This document shows, one piece after another, positions 1 through 11,388 of a stretch of DNA of 64,000 nucleotides. A program made the translations under genes and the position numbers. The first letter of the stretch is position 1; each line of letters starts with the position of its first letter. The stretch lies in assembly GCA_947646735.1 (NCBI GenBank), contig CANTFK010000863.1, forward strand, positions 186,001-250,000. Direction: 5' to 3'. The notes under the pieces were generated by a model. That model worked only from the letters and a program-made list of their open reading frames with translations, was not told the origin of the DNA and did no database searches. This stretch comes from Peronospora farinosa. Taxonomy: Eukaryota > Oomycota > Peronosporomycetes > Peronosporales > Peronosporaceae.

Positions 1-1
1 T

Positions 2-2020
2 TCTGCCGCTTTTGCGGCATCGTCTGCTGTAGGCCACACCTCCACACCCAACAGTTCAACTCCGGTCGTAGATCCATTCAGCACCGGTTCCCCGCGCAAC
101 ACAGATGATGAATCGTATTTGCCGACTCACCCGGTGTGGAATTTAGTTCTCGAGCTTCCGTTCTGCGATGTCATTGGCACATGCTCACTGGTGGTGGACG
201 TAAAAGATCACTTAAAGAATGGAGTCGAGTCCCAGCTTGGCTTTGCTACATTGAATGTTGCCAGGTACTTGATGGCTGCAGATACCAGTGAGCGCACGAA
301 AATGCGTGAAGAGGCAGCTATGGCAGCTGACAGTAAATGGTACTCGATCAGCAACGCTAAAGGTGAATATTGCGGTAAGGTACAGCTCGGGATTACCTGT
401 CGACGCGTTAAGCTGGACGAAAATGAAGATGGTGTACAGCCGCGACTAAAAAAGAGTCAAAGTGTCGTCATCGACCGAAACAATCCTCCATCTTCTCACA
501 TGTTGCAATGGGATGTCACTCCTGCAGCTCATTCTCAAGCGTTGTTAGGTGCTGCAACTCCAGCACTGAAGAGCGGTATGAAGCTCGATTATTATCCCAT
601 GGGCGGAAGCGAACATGTGCGTCGTCATGGCTGGGCAAACGTGAAACTCTCACCTGAAAGCACTGGTCGCACAAAATCTGCCGGTGCTGTCGTTGGTGGT
701 AAACACAACAAGGATGATTACACAGTACACAAGCAGTTTCCTTCAGGAGAAGAAAATGCTAGCGCGCTACCCGCAGCTACTGATGCCGTTGTCTGCAAGG
801 AAAATGCTGACATGCATACGTTTATGGTGTGCGGTGCTCCTTTCACGATTCCGCGGCATTATCAGCTTATTAAGGTATGTGGCCGTGGTGCGTATGGTAT
901 TGTAATTGCTGCCACGAACTTGCGAACGGGTGGTAATGTCGCTATTAAGAAGGTAATCGACTGTATTTGGCATCCGCATCAACTCAAGCAAATTCTTCGT
1001 GAATGCCGATTGATTCGCCACATGGCTCACGAAAATGTGTTGAGTTTACTGGATTTGATTCCGCCGCCATCGTACACGGACTTTCGAGATGTTTACATGA
1101 CGGTGGATCTCATGGAGATGGACTTGCATCGTATCATCTACTCAAAGGAGGTGCTACGCGACGATCATATCCGATATTTCCTGTTTCAAATGCTTAGTGG
1201 TTTGCGTCACATGCATCGCGCTGGCGTGTTACATCGTGACTTAAAGCCGAGTAACCTGCTTATCAATTCAGATTGCCAGCTCAAAATTTGTGATCTTGGA
1301 CTCGCACGCTCAAAAGAAGCTGATGATGTGGGTATGACGGAGTATGTGGTAACACGTTGGTATCGTGCACCAGAGCTTTTGCTAGGTAGTGCCTATGGTG
1401 ATGGTGTGGATTTATGGGCAGCAGGATGTATTTTTGCCGAGATGCTCGGTCGCAAACCACTGTTCCCCGGCGAGACGTACGTGCACCAGCTCCAGCTTAT
1501 CATGAATGTACTGGGCGTACCGGAGGAGCATTCGTTCAAGGAGAATCCGTTGGCCAACAAGCTTAAAGGTCGTCAGCTACTGAGCCGAACTCAAGCAGTA
1601 GCTGGTATTGACACAAGCACCATGTTCCCGAACGCAAATCCAGAGGGGTTGGATCTACTATGGAAGATGCTGGTATTTGACGTGGAGAAACGCATTAGTG
1701 TTGAGGAGGCACTACGGCATCCGTATTTAGCAATGTATTACGACGAAGAGCGTGAGAATGTACCGGTAGAAAAGTTTCAGAGCTTTGACCTGGATGATCT
1801 CGACATGTCGGACCTCAAGGAGCTCATGTTCAAGGAAATCTGTCATTTTCATCCAGAAGAGATGGTCAAACGTGCCCAGAAGCAGCGTGAGAATCCTGAA
1901 ACCGTGGAGAAACTTCTTCCTGGTTGGGTGAAGCGTGAGTCACGGAGTGTACCGGGCAAGTATTACTACAGCAACCCAAAGCGTGGCATTAGTACGTGGA
2001 TCAAAGAAGAAATGGATTAA
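2..2020 (+). CDS. MAP kinase with C2 and WW domains (5' truncated by window edge)
   Basis: The frame is open from base 2, so the gene starts outside the window. The first residues (PVWN, later W-YSI and GEYCGKVQL) form the second half of a C2 domain, a calcium/lipid-binding fold. A full MAP kinase domain follows: glycine loop GRGAYG, VAIKK lysine, HRDLKPSN catalytic loop, a DLG in place of DFG, and the dual-phosphorylation motif TEY before VVTRWYRAPE. The C-terminal 35 residues (LPGWV, KYYYSNP, STW) form a WW domain, which binds proline-rich partners. Plain ERK-type kinases are about 360 residues; this fragment is already 672. No intron is seen in this part. The C2 domain suggests membrane recruitment and the WW domain suggests docking, both as inference. 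The kinase call is very secure; the C2 call rests on half a domain. Confidence 0.93.
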   Translation, partial: SAAFAASSAVGHTSTPNSSTPVVDPFSTGSPRNTDDESYLPTHPVWNLVLELPFCDVIGTCSLVVDVKDHLKNGVESQLGFATLNVARYLMAADTSERTKMREEAAMAADSKWYSISNAKGEYCGKVQLGITCRRVKLDENEDGVQPRLKKSQSVVIDRNNPPSSHMLQWDVTPAAHSQALLGAATPALKSGMKLDYYPMGGSEHVRRHGWANVKLSPESTGRTKSAGAVVGGKHNKDDYTVHKQFPSGEENASALPAATDAVVCKENADMHTFMVCGAPFTIPRHYQLIKVCGRGAYGIVIAATNLRTGGNVAIKKVIDCIWHPHQLKQILRECRLIRHMAHENVLSLLDLIPPPSYTDFRDVYMTVDLMEMDLHRIIYSKEVLRDDHIRYFLFQMLSGLRHMHRAGVLHRDLKPSNLLINSDCQLKICDLGLARSKEADDVGMTEYVVTRWYRAPELLLGSAYGDGVDLWAAGCIFAEMLGRKPLFPGETYVHQLQLIMNVLGVPEEHSFKENPLANKLKGRQLLSRTQAVAGIDTSTMFPNANPEGLDLLWKMLVFDVEKRISVEEALRHPYLAMYYDEERENVPVEKFQSFDLDDLDMSDLKELMFKEICHFHPEEMVKRAQKQRENPETVEKLLPGWVKRESRSVPGKYYYSNPKRGISTWIKEEMD

Positions 2021-2264
2021 AAAGTAGGTTAGCACGAAGAAAGCTCCCATGAGCAAACCGAGGTGTATGAATGGGGAGTGGAGATCGTGCTCCAGTTAGT
2101 GTAGAAAGCCCCAGCGATGGATAAAATACGGTAAACTGCTGCGTGTTAAACACGAGTCGAGTTGTTTTAGCATGCTATATCGTACTAGAGGTTGGTGCAT
2201 TGGACGGCACAATAAGACACATCTAGAAAGAGACACGCGATTTCGATAAAAAACTTGGGGCACC

Positions 2265-3005
2265 TTAGCTCGCAGTTGCCAGGGACTTTAATGATGGAAA
2301 CTGGTGATTCTCGAGCTTCGAACTTTGTAAACTCCATGGAGAGTATAAGTGAGCGAAGTACATGTCCTCCTGTAAATGTGGACTCGTAACAGCTCGATGA
2401 ATCTTGAGACTTGCATGAACAGGTGGGCCTACACTGGAGCAGCGACCAAGTACTGGTTTTGGTAGATCAGCAGATATCCAGTAGTCCACTTCACTCATTA
2501 AAGTAGACGATATTGAGAAACAGTCGTCATTTGAGTTGTCCATCTCGAGTGATTTTGTGACTGGATGATGAAGTGAGAGAAGACGTCCTTGTTGTGTTAT
2601 AGGCAGGAAATAATGTTCCAGTAATTTAATCTGATCCAGATAATCTCCTTTGATCCGTTGGCCTTTGGTATCAAAATAATAGGCACAATCATCATTTTCT
2701 TCTAATAAGCGACTGTAGAAAGCCGATAACATGCGACTACCCGAAGAGGCAGTGGACTTGTTTGATTGCAGCATAAAACTCTCCCAGCTGTAGGTAAAAT
2801 AAATAAAAAACACATGAGAAAATATAGGAATCAAAGCAATCGAAAAGACATACTTGACTGGATCTTCGTCTTCTTCATCCAATTGTCGGTAACTCCAACT
2901 TGTCTGTAGTCGGTCCAATAGTGAATTGCCATTGGGCGTTTGTTGTTTCATTTCGTCATAATCCGATGCTGCCTCACCACCAAAACACACAAGGACTGCT
3001 CCCAT
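2265..3005 (-). CDS. Hypothetical protein, 224 aa, one intron
   Basis: I do not recognise this protein. Two exons are proposed, 3005-2854 and 2787-2265. They are separated by a 66-base intron with GTATGT at its start and a pyrimidine-rich tract ending CTACAG. The intron length is a multiple of three and has no stop, so the unspliced frame also reads through; its hydrophobic translation (about 22 residues) is almost certainly intron. The spliced product is acidic near residues 40-50 (LDEEDEDP), has no clear membrane segment, and ends with a serine- and leucine-rich tail. The start MGAVLVCF has Gly2 and Cys7, which could allow lipid modification, but the sequence is not a strong myristoylation site. 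It faces away from the upstream MAP kinase gene's end (convergent, 244 bases apart). Confidence 0.6.
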   Translation of the reverse strand: MGAVLVCFGGEAASDYDEMKQQTPNGNSLLDRLQTSWSYRQLDEEDEDPVKYVFSIALIPIFSHVFFIYFTYSWESFMLQSNKSTASSGSRMLSAFYSRLLEENDDCAYYFDTKGQRIKGDYLDQIKLLEHYFLPITQQGRLLSLHHPVTKSLEMDNSNDDCFSISSTLMSEVDYWISADLPKPVLGRCSSVGPPVHASLKIHRAVTSPHLQEDMYFAHLYSPWSLQSSKLENHQFPSLKSLATAS

Positions 3006-4004
3006 GATTGCAAATTATCAAATGATGGAGTTTCGACAAAATGGATTCAGGGGTGGGTCTTTATGCGGCTCCCAGGTAGTCGGGCACCAACTAGTCAGGT
3101 AACTTCAACGTCAACAAAAAAAAACCGAAAACAAGGAAACGACACAACCTAATATTATCTTTACAATGAGACAACCGTGGTGCTGAGAAGAGACGGTTTA
3201 GACGAAATGAACCCAACTTATTGACGGATAGATAGATTACCCAAGTTATTAAACTTCCGACGTATATAAAAACCCTGTCTCTTGTGAATGGTGTTAGTAA
3301 CATTTCGTTATTACCGCTTGAAAAAAACATTTTGGTATAGGTTTTAAATTTTTACGATAAATTATTATTTCAAGCAAAAGACACACAGTTGACTCTTTAG
3401 TGTTTATATTCTCAACGCAAGAACATATATCAGACTGTATCTTGCAGAAGAGTTACGCATTTATGAACAATATACACCTTAACATTGCGTATTTGTAATA
3501 AATGTAATACTGGCCTACAGTAGTTCAAAACATTTTGCACTGACAGTTGCAAACACATGTGTCATCGCAACGATCTACAATCTTCACTGAAAGGATTTTC
3601 GTACAGTGTGAGATAATTCAACATGCAGCTCCCATTTGAGCACGACTAGTATATCAACACCGTGTTAGCCACGCACGAATACAATGCATCATACTTTTTG
3701 TATAAAGGATGATGCTTATTTTCAGGGAATGCAGAGGACCTGCACGGCACATTGTAAGAACTGGCTTTAAAACGGCTTGCGACGATTGTGTCATGTCTGT
3801 TGAATAATGGTACATTGGTTTGCATTCGGCATCTCGTAAATGACAAAAACAGAAGTAAGTTAAATAACCACACTGGAAAACTACCATCAGACGTTATATC
3901 TGCTACCATTATGGCAATAGAGTTGCCTCAGCCCATCCATCACCCACGCGACAAAGCTAAGCTGTTGCAACGATAAAAACATGATTGACATGGAATTCTA
4001 TATA
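3006..4004. other. Intergenic region, no gene seen
   Basis: About 1 kb between two minus-strand genes. It is AT-rich and all six frames are interrupted by stops; the longest open stretches (under 90 codons) show no recognisable protein. It must hold the promoter of the gene to the left (start at 3005) and the 3' end of the Sec7 gene. No tRNA, repeat or terminator signature was seen. Confidence 0.5.
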
Positions 4005-5740
4005 TTACTCTAGAGACGCAAAGTACACACTTGGCTCGCAAAATCGGATGAGAACGGGACGCGGAGCCGTCTTGAGCAAATAGCGCGACAACGCGTAGCC
4101 GATCTGACGGGTACTGTCGTCTCCAACTGCTACAATCACCCATCCTACAATTGACAGCTCTGGCTCCGAGTCTACTGAAGCCAAGATGTTTGCCAAGATG
4201 CTGCTCCTTGCTGCCAAAAATTTCGCACTAGAAGAAAAAAAACTGTTGCTGGATACTGCAGATGAGGCTGAACTCAACTGTCTTTGCTTTCTGTTGCAGT
4301 ATGTATGACGGTCATTTGCATACCTCTTAACGATTGCAGTTTGGGTATCGAACGAGGTCTCAATTTCTAGCCCCAATTCTGATTCTGGAAACTCAAGCTC
4401 CACTTCATCACACTGAAGCTCAACTGGTTTTCGTTCAATCCGCTTCATTGCGTTCGTCACAAACAAGTCGTAGCACTGGCCTAGAAACATATCCGGCACT
4501 TTTGGTCTTGCGGAATCGCTGTCGCCTGTTCCTAATTGATGATAATTCCGGATAAAATCAGCTCGTGTCATCTTAAACTTTCGTGCCAGTCTCGGATTGT
4601 GTGCGTCTGTATTAAGCAGCAGAATAGAGAACGCTAATGTATACACTGCATCTTCGGACGGACACTCCAAGCTGTCCGAGTTTTTACTGTAATAAGCTTT
4701 AGCAAAAGCCTGGAGGATACGGTCAATCTTCTGAGCTTCATTCGGCAGCTCAAAGCGACCTAGATACACGCGTAGAGCAATGTCGAATGATACACCTTTG
4801 AATAGAAACATGTTGGCGTATTCATGTAGTACACATTGTGTCTTAGCGTCCGGTTCACCTAAAACTTGTCCGATCTGGCAGTAATTAACTACTTTTTAGT
4901 CAGAAACAATTAGGCCATGAAAGCTAAAATTACGGACCATTTGAGAATCAGAATGTGGCATTTCGTGCAAATATTCTGCAACTTCCTTCGGTGTCGACGG
5001 ACTTTCTGGAGCCATTAGTCGCAGAAGGTGCATCGCCTCTACGCTCACTTGATCAGAGGTAACGGACGAAGAACTTTGTGGTAGAGCCAGGGTCTCGATG
5101 AGCTATAAATATATACGATAGAATGACAGATAAGAGGTGATTTAAATGAAATCATTGTTATAACCGGCAGATAACAGATGCAGCCAACAAACCTCAACTT
5201 GGTAATTTACCATGTAACTACTTTCCTGTGACAAAACAACAATCATAACCTCCGTCGTGAGGTTACATTATGATCCTAAAATAGGTCGTACTTAGTGTGG
5301 ACAACACTAATGGAGTAGATAGCAACTATCTGAAGCTGAACAGCCTCCGCTCTCAGGCTCTGTTGTGACAATCAAATGCATCTCATGCATCGTGACGGTT
5401 TGTAAATCGTATTGCTCTACTTGATTAATGCTGTTGCATATTTGAGAAGTTACTAGTCCAATAATGATGGTGTTTGAGACTACATCGCGAAGGCAATTGC
5501 TGTGGAAGCATTTAGCTTCATGGAATGCGAGCAAATAGTGAAGTGCTAAGACACTTTGAAACGTGAAAACTTTTTGGGATGAAGCGACTTGTGTCAAGTG
5601 TCGATCGTGATAAGCCTGGTCGCATTGCAGAGGAATTTGAGCGACACATTTTATCCTCCTGCGCTGCGTGGAGGTGCATGCAGGTTTACAAGATGAAAGA
5701 GTTACAGCTGTAGACCACTGCACATTTTGCAGGTCTAAAG
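4005..5740 (-). CDS. Sec7-domain ARF guanine-nucleotide exchange factor (5' end unresolved)
   Basis: Sec7 domains load GTP onto ARF GTPases to start vesicle coat assembly on Golgi and endosomes. The last exon (4874-4005) has the core: the glutamic-finger stretch LPNEAQKIDR and the second motif LLLNTDAHNP. The exon before it (5102-4938) gives the domain start (VAEYLHEMP), and a 63-base intron (4937-4875) joins them in phase as MIGQVLGEP. A 33-base mini-exon (5225-5193) precedes these in phase 0. Further upstream an open exon beginning at 5740 (acceptor TATCAG) and one around 5785-5865 (containing IYEIANALVYDD) look like more of the N-terminus, but their exact joins and the start codon are unclear. 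The tail after Sec7 is serine-rich and unrecognised, with no PH domain. Known large ARF-GEFs exceed 1400 residues, so this is a small or incompletely modelled member. Confidence 0.85.
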
Positions 5741-6100
5741 CTGATATATATGCGCGGAAACTTCATTTTTTTGCTAAACAAAACGCCGCATGATATCGTC
5801 ATACACCAGCGCATTTGCAATTTCGTAAATGCACGTCATGACGAGACCAAGTGCCGCAAAAACTGGAGGTGGCGATACTTTTTTTCATCAGGACAATTGC
5901 TCCATTTTCTCATCAACGCCGGTACTTACTAAAGCATAGTCAATGTCATAAGAAACTACGACAGCAAGCGATAGATAATAGTTAAGCACAGAGTACTTGT
6001 AAACAAAAGTAAATGAGTCAAAGAGACCTTTTCATTATCTTTCAAACCGAGTTGTTACAGAAGCGCTGGCAGAAATCTCGCAATTATCAGCCACGTATTC

Positions 6101-7302
6101 TTACAGGCACTGCTTAATAAACTTGACGATCTCGGCACCACGGTTGCCGGCATCACCGCCTTCAGCAAAGTGCAGCAGCTTCTTGGTGTAGCCTCCGTTC
6201 GGGGACGACAGCTGGAAGGGCCACAGAAAGTTGGCAGCCTGCTTGAAGTGCTCACCCACCGTGAAGATCTCATGGATCAGATCCTCGATACAAATAATGC
6301 CGACATGACCAAGAGACTTCTCAATGATAGCGTTGTCCGTCAGAGGAATACGCTGGCCACGGACCTTGCCAAATCCACGCTTGTAGATTAACTCACGGGT
6401 CACCTTAAGGTTCGGGTAGCCGTACGTGACGAAGGGCTCGACCAGACGAAGCATGTTGATGGTGGCTTTGTTAAGCTTAATAAAGACACCGTTCTGGATC
6501 TGACGCAGACGCAGAAGCTGCAAGATCTTGCGGACCTTGGGGGACACACCAATGATACCACGAATACGGATCACAAAAGCAAACTTGGCCTCAGCAGGCA
6601 CGTAAAAGTTGCCCGTGGACTTGGCCTGACGACGCAGGACAACGCTCTGTTTCTCGAGCTACATTTATGTTATAAAGACACCATTACTAAGAGGACCTAC
6701 AAGTATGTAAAGATCAAATAACTCTTACCTGACGGTACTCTTTGATGTACTTCTCAGCGCTCTTGAAAGCGATCTGACGGACCTTCTTGCGGTGCACCTT
6801 GTCGGCAACAGCCTTGGCAGTGCGCTTGGCCTTGACCTGCTCGAGCGTACGACGCTTCTTGAGGATGGACTCAGGGACAAGACTAAAAGTAAGAAACACA
6901 GTAGCATAATTAGGACGGGATGCATAACGCATCGGGTTGACTCAGTAAGCGAAGACTCTTCCCGATACACCCGTCACAGTTAAATTTCAGTGGAGTGGCT
7001 CGTAAGCCACACACACCATGATCCTCCATGAATGATGTCATTGGTTGACTGACACATTAGGAGATATTGAAGAAAAACAGCATCAATACAAGTCTTTCTC
7101 CGTATTGATTTCAAGAGAAGAGCATGTTCATTTTTTTCAGCAATTGCTGCAATGAGGACACGCTTTACTCTCACGATCCATCCATACGTCATCTCCGCTA
7201 TAGCGAAGATTAAGTGACGTAGGAGATAATCCATGATCCAAAGGGTAACTAGAGGTCATGGCTTTAAACAGCAACGTACACTTTCGGAGCAGTAGGAGCC
7301 AT
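6101..7302 (-). CDS. RPL7: 60S ribosomal protein L7 (uL30)
   Basis: This is a structural protein of the large ribosomal subunit. Three exons are seen: 7302-7280 (first 7 codons plus 2 bases, MAPTAPK), 6882-6729 (the basic N-terminal arm [15 protein letters not shown]) and 6658-6101 (the conserved uL30 body, with [30 protein letters not shown] and [13 protein letters not shown]). The intron joins are in phase (V|LVP and YRQ|LEKQ), and the sum of 735 bases gives 244 residues, the family's normal length. The first intron is about 397 bases, much longer than most introns in the window. A long first intron just after the start codon is common in ribosomal protein genes and may carry regulatory sequence. 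Codon use is biased to C/G-ending codons, as expected for a highly expressed gene. Confidence 0.97.
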
Positions 7303-7483
7303 GGATGCGAGTTTTAACTTTCGGTTTGAAAAGTGAGTAGCTCCATGGACCAAAGAGGTGAAAATATTGAATGGCCGAGACGCAATGCTTGCAGTGATTG
7401 GTTGAAAGTTTAAAAACTCATTGTAAAAATGTAAATTCTCAATGCAAAAAGCGTCCCCTAATAAGGAGTAATGAAAAAATTAA

Positions 7484-7976
7484 ATGGGGTCACTACTATT
7501 CAACGCAGCGCTGCTGGGTGGCGGCTTTGTGCTTGGCCGCGTGCCGTTTCTGCCGCTCGCAGCGCAGATTTTAGACGAGCTTCATACGCTCCCCATGTCA
7601 CGTAAGGTGCGTAATTTTCTGGTCTCTCGTCAGTCTTGGTCTTTAGCTTTAAAGGGGTTGTAACTTTGTCAATATATATTTCTATAGATGATCGTGACGA
7701 CTCTCGTGACGTTATTAGTAGCACTCTACGTGGTTGGCGTACTGCTGCCATTGCACTGGGTGGCAACAAAAGTAAGTGCAGATGCACTGGTGCATGGGGA
7801 TCTAGAAAATTAACGAGAGATTTGGCACTATTTTTGTATGGCAGGAGGCGGAGAAAGCTGCTAAGCGACTTAAAGTACCGGAGTCGACATCGTTTCGACG
7901 AGAATTGCGGCGTCGTGGTAGTTACAGTGTGGGATACGTAACCGATATAAAGTCCCATGTGTTTGCCTGTTGCTAA
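7484..7976 (+). CDS. Small membrane protein, 112 aa, three exons
   Basis: The exons are 7484-7606, 7688-7771 and 7845-7976, with donors GTGCGT and GTAAGT and acceptors CTATAG and GGCAG, all in phase 0; the product is 112 residues. Exon 1 has a hydrophobic, glycine-rich start (LLFNAALLGGGFVLG). Exon 2 is one strong membrane helix of about 20 residues (LVTLLVALYVVGVLL). Exon 3 is basic and soluble (EAEKAAKRL, RRELRRRG). The layout suggests a one- or two-pass membrane protein with a short charged tail. I do not recognise the family; small ER or mitochondrial membrane proteins are possible. It is divergent from RPL7, whose start is 182 bases upstream, so the two probably share a promoter region. 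Confidence 0.72.
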
Positions 7977-8654
7977 GATGTGGAGTTAGTATAAAAATGA
8001 CACAGAGAGATGCACGACACAGTGTTTTACAACGTTGACTCGAATCTTTGGCCAGAAGCTCTGAAAAACAAGCAAATTATGTCAACGTAACTCTGCTGAT
8101 TCATGCTCTGTGTTGAATGTTGATACCATTCAAGCACAAGTAAGATCATTAGTGCTGATGCAGCTGTTTGAAGACTACTGGGGGAACTTTGCATTGTATG
8201 TGCAGGATTTATAGTCCAACAAATAATCTCTACCTGGACGCACATGCTACTGCCTGATTGTGCGAGGATAATGACATTTTTTGACACTTTGATGCGCGAA
8301 ACCTAAGGAAATTTCATTGTTGGGCAGCATTTTCAGTTGAATGTACAACACCCCAAGAGGTGATGACGCAGTTGTTTTCGTTTTTCTTGCCTTGAACAGG
8401 GCACACTGTGCTAAAGATGAGCAACATGAGAAAGTAAGATACAATTCTTGCAAGACCAAACAGTTATTTTTGAGAGTGACGCATCAAATCGGCATCAATG
8501 TGACCTTTTAAGTCATACCATTTTACCGCTAACTTGATGTATACCACATGTCAAAAATTTGAACAGATGTCAGGACATGCTAGCAGTATCAGCCCCTGTG
8601 TTTCACCCCTCCCCTGGCGCATGGATTTAAATCTCTAACGCCATTCAGCCGCTA
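7977..8654. other. Intergenic region, no gene seen
   Basis: About 680 bases with stops in all frames. The few open stretches on the minus strand (up to 86 codons) have no recognisable protein content. No repeat or RNA gene was seen. Confidence 0.45.
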
Positions 8655-9592
8655 ATGCCTCGGCCAATTCTCAAGACTTTATCATCATACGCAAGCCCCA
8701 TGAGGCCCTCGGACAGTGCATCCAAGAGAGAAAGAGAGCATGTTGGTGTCCGACGACATGTTAGTGCCAGTCGACGCGTATCGTTCTCGCCATTTGCCAA
8801 GTTACGAGAAGATTCACCAATCAAGTCTCGATCGCCACTTCGTACTGGTAAAACGCCTGTAGAATATCTAGAGCATCGACGCAAAAAAGAGTGACAATGG
8901 AAACGTGAATGAATATTTGACGGTTTTTTTGTATAGATGAAAAGGAAACAAAGGGCTCATTAACGTCGGGTTTCACGTTTTCGAGTGCCATTGAAACGGA
9001 GAAAAAGTGAGTTTGCATTCAAATCTCGATTTGTATGGATAGAAAGTTCTTGACGCATGGACGTTTTGGTCGTTGAATTGGTAGGAAACAGTCACGGCGG
9101 AAAGAGGAGCTGCAGACCATGCAGATTTTGTACACAGCAGCAAAGCGCAGACCTCATAGTATGAAGTCATTGGTGTTGACGTATGTGCCTGGACTCAAAT
9201 GGCTTTACACGTTGGCAAAGGAGTGGATGGACTATGCAAAGGCAATGCGCAATGAGATACCGTGGCCTCGACGCTCACGACCAAAGCGGCGCCCACGAAG
9301 GCTGTTTCGAAATAGATGGACTGATATTGACGATGCAGATTACAAGTATGTCCAGCACCTCACGTATAGTTCGACAACGGCGTTTTCGACCTTGTTACCA
9401 GTGTCGACCAGGGTTTGTGGCTATAAACCGCCAATTGTCGCCCATCGATCTTTGCAGCCGGATCTCACTCCATCTAGCCGAGGGGGATTCGTGAGCCTAC
9501 TACGTAAAGAAGGTATTCCAGTTGACGAAGATGAGCGAGAGACTAACCGTGTCATTGACGAAGATCTTCGTGGCCTACGCCACTCCACTTAA
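8655..9592 (+). CDS. Basic hypothetical protein, 256 aa, three exons
   Basis: The proposed exons are 8655-8847, 8937-9006 and 9085-9592, 771 bases in frame for 256 residues. The last exon is certain as an open frame; the 8848 donor (GTAAAA) is weak and was chosen because it keeps the frame. Without it, exon 1 would read on for another 15 codons (to EHRRKKE) and stop. The product is strongly basic, with arginine/serine/proline motifs near the N-terminus (RRVSFSP, SPIKSRSP), which look like cyclin-dependent kinase sites. The middle has a long Lys/Arg run (PWPRRSRPKRRPRR, probably a nuclear localisation signal) and the C-terminus is acidic. I do not recognise a domain. A nuclear, phosphorylated protein is an inference. 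Confidence 0.6.
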
Positions 9593-9960
9593 CATTGGTG
9601 AAGGATGAGGCACACGTGTCATAGACATATACTAGTTTGTCACATATTAGTAGCCTAATGAGATGAATTCGCTTAAACCTCTCAATAAATAGAGTGAATG
9701 GAAAAAAAGTGTCCAAGAGCGATTGCTACGCAACGTCGCTTCACTCTGATTCCGACACAAGACCATACGATACGGCTTGCAAGCCATGATCAGTTTTAAG
9801 AGGTGTTCTAATTATCAGCCGAGCGGACGTCCATACTGACGCCAACCCATAGTTCATAATCTTGTGTCATTGTTAATAGTAGAACACGGCCATTACGTTG
9901 TAATTTTACAGCGGCTTTTGACAGCGAGCAATATCACAACATCTAGGACGTAAACGCAGA
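9593..9960. other. Intergenic region, no gene seen
   Basis: 368 bases between two plus-strand genes. No open frame of note. It should contain the 3' end of the upstream gene and the promoter of the hydrolase gene. Confidence 0.45.
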
Positions 9961-11156
9961 ATGGGCAACGCGGTGTCTGCGCTGGTGTTTCAACCACCAC
10001 CTGCTACCTATGGATACACGCGTCGCTACTTTTTCATCGTGACGTCCATGCACAACCGAATCCCGGCATTCTTTATTCCATGCGAGTAGGTCAAAGCACG
10101 CTATGAAGTGGTTGTGTTAGCAATTGCATGTCCATTTTTACTAATAGTTGAAAACGTCCTCGCAGTAAGGCTGAATATACCGTGCTCTTCTCTCATGGCA
10201 ATGCAGAAGGCAGGCGAGCTTTCATGATTTGACCATCAGACAACAGGTGTGATTGTGACGCTCTTGTATCGTTCGTGTTCATGCAGATCTAGGAATAATT
10301 TACGATTGGTTTCGTGAAGTAAGCAGGAGACTTCAGGTGAGAGTCCCAACCGTTATGCGAGTTTTTACTTCGCATTGTGATGCAGAATGTGCTTTACTGT
10401 ACCTCAGGCCAACGTAATGTCGTATGACTACTCTGGTTATGGCATCAGTGAAGGTGAACCTAGTGAGGAAGCATGTTTCGCGGATGTTGAAGCTGCGTTT
10501 GCTTACCTCGTCAATGTGAAGAGGGTCCCACCTGGGAAAATCATTTTGTACGTAGTCTGGTGACCTCCTCATCCGTGTTCGTAACTACTTGACGAAATCC
10601 TTGAGCTCATTATTACAGATACGGCAGGTCACTTGGTTCTGGTCCAGCAACACATCTCGCAGCTAAGCAGTCGAACTTGGGACAGCCTGTAGCAGGCGTG
10701 GTCCTCCAGAGTCCCGTGCTCTCCATGTTCCGCGTGGTCTTTAATTTCCGCTATACATTACCGGGCGATTTATTCTGCAATATAGACATCATCGATCAGG
10801 TACAGTCGCCTGTAACGATTATCCACGGCACTCGAGATGAAGTCGTGCCCTTCTGGCACGGCGAAGGGCTGTTTGAAGTGTGCCCTCAGGAGTGGAGGTG
10901 CAAACCGTTGTGGGTGACCGATGCAGGCCACAATAACATCGAAGCCTATCTAAGGTGAGTGTATAGCACCGTCAGCACGCACTTGTTACCTCGTACAAAG
11001 ACTCACCTGAACTTGCTGCTCACTCGTAGCACGTTCGGCGATACTTTCTTTCAGCATCTCATTGAATTTGTCCAGGTGTGCCACGCAACAGCCACAATTC
11101 GAGCTGCAGAGGCTGCCGAGATGAGGATATCATTGACTGGTAAAAAAACGGTATGA
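9961..11156 (+). CDS. Alpha/beta-hydrolase, ABHD17/Bem46-like, 273 aa, six exons
   Basis: The family includes ABHD17, which removes palmitate from membrane proteins such as Ras. Exons are 9961-10085, 10166-10209, 10287-10336, 10408-10547, 10619-10954 and 11030-11156, 822 bases in frame. Visible motifs in order are the oxyanion stretch SHGNAEDLG, SYDYSGYGISEGEPSE, the nucleophile elbow GRSLGSG with Ser, the acid HGTRDEVVP with Asp, and the final His in DAGHNN. The length matches ABHD17 (about 290). The N-terminus MGNAVSALVF has Gly2, which could be myristoylated; animal ABHD17 instead uses an N-terminal cysteine cluster. The second intron has no GT at the needed place: the frame demands a GC donor at 10210 (GCAGGC). 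The catalytic triad is complete, so the enzyme should be active. Confidence 0.92.
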
Positions 11157-11388
11157 GCTCACAATGAGGCACACAGATAGAAGACGAAATGCCAGCTAAT
11201 ATTAATCGAGAATCCTACGTCAGCGATGACACTGTAAATTGTTTTCCAATATGACACCCTTGCACCTGTCACTTTACTGACTCAAAACAACGACTAGGTG
11301 TGAGATCAGTTTTGTGAACGAGCTCATTCAAGTTGAATCAATGCAGTCGTAATCACCTTCTTGTGCGCTCGTCCTTGTGCGCTCGTCC

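Noticed and set aside
5307..5723. Separate gene for the 138-codon minus-strand frame
   Set aside because: It fits better as an upstream exon of the Sec7 gene, with an acceptor at 5741 and joining phase to the neighbouring exon.
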